Source: a virus
Direction: 5' to 3' (one strand)
IMG/VR virus record: IMGVR_UViG_3300013102_000051
Location: 1-33,788 of that record
DNA length: 33,788 bases
Shown: in pieces, positions 27,434 to 33,788 of the stretch
Layout: every line of letters begins with the position of its first letter
How positions within the stretch are numbered: position 1 is the stretch's first letter
Program-made: the position numbers and the translations under genes
Notes under the pieces: model-generated
Databases searched by the model: none
What the model was told of the DNA's origin: nothing
What the model saw: only the letters and a program-made list of their open reading frames with translations

Positions 27434-27844
27434 CTACCATTCAAGTGCGGGCGCGCTCACAGAGGGGCGCGGGAACAGGGTTGGGCGGGCGACGAGAGTG
27501 CCCGTGTCGTCAGGTAGCAGATAGTGCGTGGCAAGTGGTCCGCTTGGCCCGTCCCATACCCACACCCCAGACTCGAGATGCACGCACTTCGAAGCGCCCA
27601 TCACCGTCGTCAGGGCGTTCGCAACCGCAGCAACAGCAGCGGCAGCAATCGCAGGGTTCTCACCCATCACCTGATAGACGATCGGTGGAACGATGTCCTC
27701 GGCGTAGTCTTCGACCAGCGGCGGAACAAGCGCGTTCAACACGGCGTCCAACGCCGCGCGAGTCAGCGAGACCGGCGAAGAAATCAGCCCCGCGGTCGTC
27801 ACATCCGACGCGACAGAAATATGCCCCTTAAGAATCCAAGTCAT
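27434..27844 (-). CDS. minor tail protein (136 aa)
   Basis: Begins MTWILKGHISVASDVTTAGL, has a helical Ala-rich middle (NPAIAAAAVAAVANALTTV) and a Trp/Gly/Pro end. Neighbour of other minor tail genes. Recognition rests on position and composition. Confidence 0.65.
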   Translation of the reverse strand: MTWILKGHISVASDVTTAGLISSPVSLTRAALDAVLNALVPPLVEDYAEDIVPPIVYQVMGENPAIAAAAVAAVANALTTVMGASKCVHLESGVWVWDGPSGPLATHYLLPDDTGTLVARPTLFPRPSVSAPALEW

Positions 27845-27847
27845 CGA

Positions 27848-28297
27848 TCACTCCCACTCGTAATAGGGCATGCCCGAGTCGGGCACGGGTGCAGAGTTGT
27901 CAATCCACCCGGTGTACCTGCCAGGGTTCGGTGGGGCGTCCGGGCCAATCCAGATCTGCCCGCTAGGGCGACCGGTAACCGTGACAAGGTCAGACAGGGT
28001 GCCGCCGCCATTGGGAACCTCAACCCGCCACCCGGGGAAATCGCGGCCCACAAAATTGCCCGCCGAATCTAGCCAGCGAGACGAAATCTCGTACCAGACA
28101 TGCGGCGCCAAACCGATCGTCGGTTGCACATCGAACGTGAAGTTTCCGTTCACGTTCGGCTTGGCCTCAACGGGCGGACCCCAGAAGCTACCCGCACCAT
28201 TGAAACCAGGACCAGACGGCTTCAGAATCAACGTGAAATCCAGAGGTAGAGGCGCAACACCCCCAAAGAACTTGGCGTTACCTGTCACAGCGGCCAT
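27848..28297 (-). CDS. minor tail protein (149 aa)
   Basis: A beta sandwich: FFGGVAPLPLDFTLILKPSG, FTFDVQPTIGLAPHVWYEI, LVTVTGRPSGQIWIGPDAPP, and a C-terminal WIDNSAPVPDSGMPYYEWE. The (I/V)GPDAPP...NPGR region is common in actinophage tail proteins. Start ATG 28297 with GGAGGG upstream; a terminator-like hairpin lies just before. Confidence 0.7.
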   Translation of the reverse strand: MAAVTGNAKFFGGVAPLPLDFTLILKPSGPGFNGAGSFWGPPVEAKPNVNGNFTFDVQPTIGLAPHVWYEISSRWLDSAGNFVGRDFPGWRVEVPNGGGTLSDLVTVTGRPSGQIWIGPDAPPNPGRYTGWIDNSAPVPDSGMPYYEWE

Positions 28298-28319
28298 GTG
28301 ATGCCCTCCAAACACAAAA

Positions 28320-28338
28320 CGCCCCTAGTCGGGGCGTG
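28320..28338 (-). terminator. hairpin with T-rich tail inside the late operon
   Basis: ACGCCCC and GGGGCGT around TAGTC (28320-28338). On the minus strand it is followed by TTTG and TTTGG, terminator-like, yet the tail and lysis genes lie downstream. Either late transcription reads through, or those genes have another promoter that I cannot see. Confidence 0.55.
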
Positions 28339-28424
28339 AAAACAGATGTACGATCAGGGCACGAAGAAACCCCGCAACAGGGTTCAGCTGTCCGGGGCCA
28401 TGACCAACTCGGTAAGGAGTTGAT

Positions 28425-28847
28425 GTGAAGAAGGTAACAGCCGCACTTGCGGTCCTGCTAGCCCTAACACTTACTGGGTGTGCGAGCGGTCCAGATGGCA
28501 CGGAAGGCGAACGCACAGCGCCGGTCGCGACCGAAACCGCGGAGCCTGAAGGAACGTCGGCCCCCTTGGTTGCGGAAAAGCCAGCTTCGGAAGCCGACAG
28601 CCCGGACGCCAAGTTCCTCGAGTACGTGCGCGACACGATTCTCCCCGAGACTCAAATCGGCAACGCCACCGACCAGCAACTCATCGACGCCGGACACGAA
28701 GCCTGCCGACAGCTTGAAGCAGGGACCGCGCTCGAAGACGTGCGCGTAGTAGATGGAGAAACGGCCCACCCGTCGACCGGCGCCTACTACGACACCAGTG
28801 CGATCCTGAGTGGGGCGATCATCAACTACTGCCCCGAGTTCGCCTAG
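28425..28847 (+). CDS. lipoprotein with DUF732-like domain (antisense moron)
   Basis: 140 residues from GTG 28425, with AAGGAG upstream. VKKVTAALAVLLALTLTGC is a lipoprotein signal with a LTGC lipobox. After a Thr/Glu-rich linker, FLEYVRDTILPETQIGNATD, DAGHEACRQLEAG and a closing NYCPEF with paired Cys match the DUF732 family of exported actinobacterial proteins. It is encoded against the late operon, so it is probably expressed from the prophage. Surface lipoproteins of this kind can block superinfection; that role is inference. Confidence 0.85.
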   Translation: MKKVTAALAVLLALTLTGCASGPDGTEGERTAPVATETAEPEGTSAPLVAEKPASEADSPDAKFLEYVRDTILPETQIGNATDQQLIDAGHEACRQLEAGTALEDVRVVDGETAHPSTGAYYDTSAILSGAIINYCPEFA

Positions 28848-29551
28848 ATCAGACGCTTCATCTCACCAGCGTCGTAGACCATAGCGCTGACAAATCCGCC
28901 CGCGACCGTACCAACGGCCTTGGTCGCAACTCCGGTTGTATAGACGTGACCCGAAGTGACTCGGACGCCCGTGCCGCCAACCTGCAACTTCGCTTCGGTG
29001 TCGCTGATCTGCACAACCCCGTTACCCTTGTAGACCTGAATAGTCGAACCATCAGTGAACACCTGAGCACCATTCGCGAACGCGATCGCACCACCCGAAA
29101 TGTTCGGATCAATGGTCATCGAGCCGACCGTGATCTTGCCGCCACCCGTGACAGTGAAGTTACCGGTCATCGTTGTGTTGCCAGTCTGAGTAACGTTCCC
29201 GGCGATCGTCCCCGCGCCATTCATGTTCCACGGGCCGTTCTGCGTCAACGTGCCCGTCGACGTCACATTGCCAGTGATCGTCACGTTGCCAGAGATCGTC
29301 CCCGCGCCCGTCAGATTCCACGGCCCAGAGACAGTGAAAGTTCCAGTGACGGTCGTTGTACCGTCGATCGCGAGCGTGCCCACAATCACGACGCTCCCAC
29401 CCGAATCGACACGCAACTGACCGCCGATGAACCGGACCCTGCCCGATGTCACCGATGCGGCCTCGAGCGGGTTAGTTCGTTGCAGTCGACGAATCTCCTG
29501 CTTCATCTCGTCCAGCTGAGCTTGAAACTTCCTGTTCAGATCATCAGCCAT
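28844..29551 (-). CDS. tail fiber / minor tail protein with beta-helix repeats (235 aa)
   Basis: An N-terminal coiled coil (FQAQLDEMKQEIRRLQRTN) and short Gly/Thr repeats: SGPWNLTGAGTISGNVTITG, then NGPWNMNGAGTIAGNVTQTG, a duplicated unit, followed by a polar C-terminal domain. This is a trimeric fiber layout. Its stop overlaps the convergent lipoprotein stop by four bases. Confidence 0.8.
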   Translation of the reverse strand: MADDLNRKFQAQLDEMKQEIRRLQRTNPLEAASVTSGRVRFIGGQLRVDSGGSVVIVGTLAIDGTTTVTGTFTVSGPWNLTGAGTISGNVTITGNVTSTGTLTQNGPWNMNGAGTIAGNVTQTGNTTMTGNFTVTGGGKITVGSMTIDPNISGGAIAFANGAQVFTDGSTIQVYKGNGVVQISDTEAKLQVGGTGVRVTSGHVYTTGVATKAVGTVAGGFVSAMVYDAGEMKRLI

Positions 29552-30644
29552 AGAACTGCACCCCCGGCTTCACAACATTGCTCAGATCACCAGACAACGA
29601 GATGACTCGTTGCGGATGAGAACCGTCACTAATGAACTCGCTACCGAAAACATGTAGGTCATGGATCGCACCCGGCGCTGCCATGGCAGCACCCACCTCG
29701 CCGATATACAAGCTGTAATCCCACTGCTCGGTGGGCTTGTTCTTCGCAGCGAACAGAACGTTCGTCGCGGTCTGCAGTCGAGTCAGGTCCGAAATGTCCG
29801 GGAAGGCCTCGTCAGAATCCATCACAGGAAGATCCCCGATGCCATCACCCGTCGTCGGCGCAAACTTGAACGGCGTGTCCTGTCCTCGCCCCTTGCCGAA
29901 ACCGAGCAGGCCTGTCCGTTGGCCCACGTAGTCTTCCTCTACCGTCAGCCCAAGGACGATGGATCGAGGCGCCTGAGTTGGTAGTAGAAAAGGCGTGCCC
30001 GAACTGATCCGAACCTGACATATCGCCTGATAGCGCAAGTAGCCCGCCGAATCGATATACGGGCGGAAGTCAGTCTCGACGCCATCCGCTTCGATCTGAG
30101 TCAACAGGTCCTCAGTGGTCAGCTTCTCCTCATGCCGCCACGACGCATTGAACGGCCCCGCCGCATCGGCAGGGATATCGATCGGAAGTTCCCACCCCGA
30201 CACGGAACCGCTCTTCGTCGCTGCCAGCAGCACAGCACGCAATGCAGCAGTCCGCGAGCGCGCCACAATGTTCAGCACCCCGGTGGACGGGTTGTACTCG
30301 TTGACACCGTAGGGGTATCGAGTTCCGAGGACCGCCTCCCTCAACTCGTTCGAGCTCAAGACCAGCGCTGAACCAGAGGCCAAGAACTTCCGGTTCCGGA
30401 TTACACCCGCATACGCAACATGGTTGTCCTCGCTCCACCGCTGCACGATCGTGTACTTGTTGCCGCGAGTGATCTCCCCAACCATCGACTTCGGAATCCC
30501 CGCATCACGCAACAGAACAGTATGCGAACCAGACCCCTTCGACCCAAGCACCCTCGTCCACCGCGCCGAAGCCAAAGGCCGACCCGACTTCAGCATGAAC
30601 TCCGGGGAACCTGAACGAGTGTTATGAATCCACGTCTCCCACAT
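29544..30644 (-). CDS. tail hub / minor tail protein (366 aa)
   Basis: Begins MWETWIHNTRSGSPEFMLKS and contains YTIVQRWSEDNHVAYAGVIR and LREAVLGTRYPYGVN, seen in siphophage hub proteins that follow the Dit-like gene. The middle third (LLTQIEADGVETDFRPYID, GLTVEEDYVGQRTGLLGFG) fits the gp27/Tal-type hub. Role: baseplate hub at the tail tip. No lysis domain is visible. Confidence 0.78.
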   Translation of the reverse strand: MWETWIHNTRSGSPEFMLKSGRPLASARWTRVLGSKGSGSHTVLLRDAGIPKSMVGEITRGNKYTIVQRWSEDNHVAYAGVIRNRKFLASGSALVLSSNELREAVLGTRYPYGVNEYNPSTGVLNIVARSRTAALRAVLLAATKSGSVSGWELPIDIPADAAGPFNASWRHEEKLTTEDLLTQIEADGVETDFRPYIDSAGYLRYQAICQVRISSGTPFLLPTQAPRSIVLGLTVEEDYVGQRTGLLGFGKGRGQDTPFKFAPTTGDGIGDLPVMDSDEAFPDISDLTRLQTATNVLFAAKNKPTEQWDYSLYIGEVGAAMAAPGAIHDLHVFGSEFISDGSHPQRVISLSGDLSNVVKPGVQFYG

Positions 30645-30653
30645 GGGAACCCC

Positions 30654-31397
30654 CTAGGAGAATGTGTCAGTCAACTTCGCCGTCAAGACCCCTGAACCAG
30701 AGACCGGCGTCAACGACATCGCGGAAGCGACACCGGGAGGAATCACGAACGTCTCCGCACGCGACACCGCGCCCTGCTGAAGAACGCCGTTCCGGTACAG
30801 CCACCCCGTGTTGAAATCGATCCTGTGGGTCACAGCGGAGGTCAGAGCCTGAGAAACGATGTACTGCGCACCACCCGGACCATTCACCCGATACCCGGAA
30901 GGCATCGTGCCAGTGACCGTCACATCAGGTGCCGCATTCGTGTTCCCGTGGTGGTGTACCGTCACTGAAACATCGGGACCGAAACTCACCGTCTCCCCGT
31001 AAAGGAAAGGATCGGGCGCCTCAACCGAGACCGAGTAGGACCCGACTGTTCCCGGAGTGACAATCTGAGACTCCACCGAAACCCGTTGCACGTCGGTCCA
31101 GACCGATGAAGTTCCCTGGGCGGTGAGACGACCAGTCCCACCACCCAGGATGCCCGCGAGCGAACGAACCGCATGGTCCTGCTCCCCCTCGTTCTCGGTC
31201 AGGATTAGCCCCGACCATGAGATGCGGCGAGACTCGAAGTAACCGGGTGCAGGGAAGGAACCGTGCGCATTAGGCCGCTCAGTGTTCTCCCTGCGAATCC
31301 CGACACTCTCAAGACCAGAGATAGCGGCAACCGTGTACCGCGGACTGCCCGCACCACCAACAAACTCAAGGCCCCCGAGACGCAAACGAAAATCCAT
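30654..31397 (-). CDS. distal tail (Dit-like) protein (247 aa)
   Basis: DFRLRLGGLEFVGGAGSPRY, the SGLESVGIRREN and HGSFPAPGYFESRRISWSG segments, and a C-terminal beta domain (NTGWLYRNGVLQQGA). This pattern and its place straight after the tape measure gene are typical of Dit, which joins tail tube and tip. The true start is ATG 31397, sharing a base with the tape measure stop. Confidence 0.82.
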   Translation of the reverse strand: MDFRLRLGGLEFVGGAGSPRYTVAAISGLESVGIRRENTERPNAHGSFPAPGYFESRRISWSGLILTENEGEQDHAVRSLAGILGGGTGRLTAQGTSSVWTDVQRVSVESQIVTPGTVGSYSVSVEAPDPFLYGETVSFGPDVSVTVHHHGNTNAAPDVTVTGTMPSGYRVNGPGGAQYIVSQALTSAVTHRIDFNTGWLYRNGVLQQGAVSRAETFVIPPGVASAMSLTPVSGSGVLTAKLTDTFS

Positions 31398-33788
31398 CAA
31401 CGCCCCCTCAAACCAGAACCCAAGCTGTCATTTGACTGCTCGATACGAACATCCACGTACTGCAACAGATCAATACCGCCCTTGGTGCCCAAGATCACGT
31501 TGATCGGTGGGAGTGCGGCGGGAGTCTGAGCAGCCTGGCCCTGACCGAACATTCCCAACTCCTGACCGGTACGCACCCAGACGGCCTCAGACCGTCCTTT
31601 GCGTGCAGGATCAAGGCTGATATATGCCTCGTCGTACTCCTCAGCGAACTTGTGAATGCCGCCCTGCGCATATGGGTAGATGCCCGGCTCAAACCCGCCG
31701 CCAGCGAACGTCTTCACGCCACCGGAGTAGAAGCCGCCGTTCGCGTTTCCGTCTGGCTTGAGAACAGTTCCCTCGCCAACCACAGTGGTCGACACAGGGA
31801 TATTCCAGGTGCGCCCAGCGAGATTATTGAGGCTATCCCACAGGCCGTTCACCTTGGACTGTGCCGCCGACGTCTCAGCAAGAACCTGAATCGTCTTACT
31901 ATCGGGCATACTCAAAAGCGTGTCGCGAAGCGTTGCCGCCTCTTCCTCGCTCGCACCCATCTGAATGGCAGCGTCATACAGCTTCTGCCGTTGAGCCTCG
32001 AGAGTCGCAGTAAACGCCGCGGTATCACCATCCAACTCAAGCTGAGCCGATGCCGCATTCCACGCATCCTCAGACAGGCCAACCAGCATCTCCTTGTTGG
32101 CCGCGCCAGCCTCAGTCGAGATATCCAGACCTCGGGCGAACCCCTCCACGCCATCGTTGATGTTTCGGATCTGCTCGTCGACATCTCGAAGTGTGTCTTG
32201 ATAGTCGATGTTGGCTGTCACGGCGTCACGGTTCATGCCGTTTGCCTTGTCGATCGCCTCGATGAGATCCATGAACTGCGACTCAAGTTCAGCAACCGCG
32301 TCAGCCTGCTCCATGTACGAATCTGCGGCGGTAGTAGCAACCGTCTCGCCCTCGCCCATCGCGAGAGTAAGAAGTGTCTGCTCATCAGCAGTCTCACCCG
32401 CAGCAGTCGCTTGTTCCGTCAGCGCCTTCTTGAAAGGCTCCATCTTGTCGAGCAACGTCAACATCTGCTCATCAGTCAGGCCAGCATCCTCAGCCAGCAA
32501 CCGGAACGCATCCTGAGCAGCCGGCAGATCCGAACCAGCCAATTCACCCAGCTCACCGCCCAGCTTCATCACAGCCTCGCCCGCCGCGACAACCCCAGAC
32601 ATGTCCTTCGCCGTAGCCTGGGCGCCACTCTTCGCAAGATCCAGCATCTTCGCCAGGCCACCAACCGCGTTCTCGGCGATCTTGATGTCCTGCGACGAAC
32701 CAAACCCCTTACCAAGCGCGGCGTTCAGAACCTCAGCCGAAGTCGAAGCAGAGGCCAGCTTGTTGTCAGTGACCTCAGCCGAGTCGCCCATGTTCTCCAT
32801 GGCCTGACGCAGAAGGTCCAGGCCAGCAGCCGCAGCCGCGAAACCTACTACAAACCCGCCACCCAGCTTTGCAAACTTGCCCAGCTTGCCCAGAACCTTG
32901 TCACCGTCGAAGCCGAGATCAATCAATGCCTCCCGCAGATCGTTGACCTTCGGAATGGCGAGCAAGATACCACCACCAACCAGACCAGCACCGGCAGCAG
33001 CGGCGGCAAGACCGAGCCCCAAATTCTGCGCCCAATCCGGCAGACCATTGAACCCGTCGACCAAAGCCGTGAGCTGCTGCACGAAGAACCGAAGCGGCCC
33101 GTCAGCACCCTCACCCATCGAAATGAACGCGGTATCGAGAGCGCCCGTGAACGCTTCCCAGTCACCAATCAGGTTGTCGAGACGCGTCGCCGCAGTCTCA
33201 GCCGCATACCCAGAGTCGTTTACCTTGTCCGTCCACTCCGCGATGCCAGTAGCACCCTCAGAGTAGAGAACCGTCGCAGCGCGAACAGCATCGGAACCGA
33301 ACATGATCTCGAGTGACGCGTTGCGCTGCTCATCGGTAAGCCCGGACATCTGAGTCTTGAGCTGACCGGCAAACGCTTCAAGGCCGATGAAATTGCCGCC
33401 CGCATCGTACGCCGAGATACCCAGACGCTTCATCTCATCCGCAGCCTTCGCAGAGTTCGGCGTGAGTGCACCGAGCATCGTCTTGAACGACGTACCCGCA
33501 TCAGAACCAAGCAGCCCCTGAGACGCGAACGCAGACAGTGCCGCCGTCGTCTCCTCGATCGAAAGTCCCGTCGAGTTCGCGACCAGAGCGGTCTGATTCA
33601 GTGCGGCAGACAGATCAGTGACATCGCCCATCGCCTTACCCGCACCAGCCGCCAACAGGTCAGCCACATGCGACATGTCCGAACCCTCAAGGTTGAACGT
33701 CTGGATAGCCGTCGCCGCAATACCAGCAGCATCCGCAACCTCAAGACCGCCAGCCGCCGCGAGGTCAAGCGCGCCCGACAGGCCACCA
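31397..33788 (-). CDS. tail tape measure protein (3' part; 5' end off the right edge)
   Basis: About 796 codons are visible and the frame stays open to the edge, so the true start is outside. The N-terminal part seen is a TP901-type tape measure core: ADLLAAGAGKAMGDVTDLSA, ASQGLLGSDAGTSFKTMLGA, EAFAGQLKTQMSGLTDEQR. A hydrophobic helix (NLGLGLAAAAAGAGLVGGGI) follows, then long coiled-coil helices and a C-terminal Gly-rich tail. It sets tail length and crosses the host membrane on DNA entry. Confidence 0.93.
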   Translation of the reverse strand, partial: GGLSGALDLAAAGGLEVADAAGIAATAIQTFNLEGSDMSHVADLLAAGAGKAMGDVTDLSAALNQTALVANSTGLSIEETTAALSAFASQGLLGSDAGTSFKTMLGALTPNSAKAADEMKRLGISAYDAGGNFIGLEAFAGQLKTQMSGLTDEQRNASLEIMFGSDAVRAATVLYSEGATGIAEWTDKVNDSGYAAETAATRLDNLIGDWEAFTGALDTAFISMGEGADGPLRFFVQQLTALVDGFNGLPDWAQNLGLGLAAAAAGAGLVGGGILLAIPKVNDLREALIDLGFDGDKVLGKLGKFAKLGGGFVVGFAAAAAGLDLLRQAMENMGDSAEVTDNKLASASTSAEVLNAALGKGFGSSQDIKIAENAVGGLAKMLDLAKSGAQATAKDMSGVVAAGEAVMKLGGELGELAGSDLPAAQDAFRLLAEDAGLTDEQMLTLLDKMEPFKKALTEQATAAGETADEQTLLTLAMGEGETVATTAADSYMEQADAVAELESQFMDLIEAIDKANGMNRDAVTANIDYQDTLRDVDEQIRNINDGVEGFARGLDISTEAGAANKEMLVGLSEDAWNAASAQLELDGDTAAFTATLEAQRQKLYDAAIQMGASEEEAATLRDTLLSMPDSKTIQVLAETSAAQSKVNGLWDSLNNLAGRTWNIPVSTTVVGEGTVLKPDGNANGGFYSGGVKTFAGGGFEPGIYPYAQGGIHKFAEEYDEAYISLDPARKGRSEAVWVRTGQELGMFGQGQAAQTPAALPPINVILGTKGGIDLLQYVDVRIEQSNDSLGSGLRGR

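Noticed and set aside
31652-33316. 554-codon plus-strand ORF opposite the tape measure gene
   Set aside because: Antisense of a real gene; Arg/Ser/Leu-rich, no domain, no ribosome-binding site.
1-33788. Defence islands, IS elements, rRNA genes or CRISPR arrays
   Set aside because: No transposase, cas, restriction-modification or rRNA sequence was recognised in any frame.

Overview
This window looks like most of a temperate siphophage (or prophage) of a high-GC actinobacterium. A Microbacteriaceae-type host would fit, but that is inferred from style alone: GC-rich codons, many tiny zinc-binding genes, an HNH/metallophosphoesterase/YqaJ/RusA early region and a DUF732-like lipoprotein. Everything readable is phage-like and no host gene is seen. 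The capsid, portal and terminase genes are not present and probably lie beyond the right edge.

Layout. (1) 60-14128, minus strand: the early operon, read leftward from a Cro-like gene. It holds many small overlapping genes, a recombination set (YqaJ exonuclease, its conserved partner, RusA resolvase), replication genes (replisome organizer, SSB, a glutaredoxin-like protein), a metallophosphoesterase and three HNH genes. (2) 14113-17260: the lysogeny module. A Cro-like gene and a repressor diverge from a shared operator region; an ImmA-type metalloprotease, two small genes and a tyrosine integrase follow on the plus strand. tRNA-3'-end-like sequences lie on both sides of the integrase and are attP candidates. 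(3) 17393-18900, plus strand: a cluster of small genes with its own promoter, closed by a convergent terminator. (4) 18972-33788, minus strand: late genes. In order of transcription these are tape measure, Dit-like, tail hub, fiber, three minor tail proteins, an SGNH hydrolase, an M23 endolysin, three membrane (lysis) proteins, a structural protein, an HNH insertion, a beta-helix tail spike, a repeat fiber and a small distal protein. Two antisense insertions with moron features break this operon: a DUF732-like lipoprotein (28425-28847) and a three-gene cassette with a ribbon-helix-helix protein (20857-21362).

How it may work. A 15-bp sequence close to CTGTATTTGCTGACA occurs at five places: three around the repressor/cro start region, one beside the first tRNA-like element, and one between the -35 and -10 boxes of a strong promoter just after the integrase. 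This suggests one repressor controls several dispersed promoters, with the ImmA-like protease as a possible anti-repressor. That last promoter should make a short, hairpin-rich, apparently leaderless transcript (about 17005-17145), the most unusual element in the window.

Most minus-strand early genes overlap the next by 1, 4, 8 or 11-17 bases, which was used to choose starts. Many are too short for default gene finding and were read by hand.
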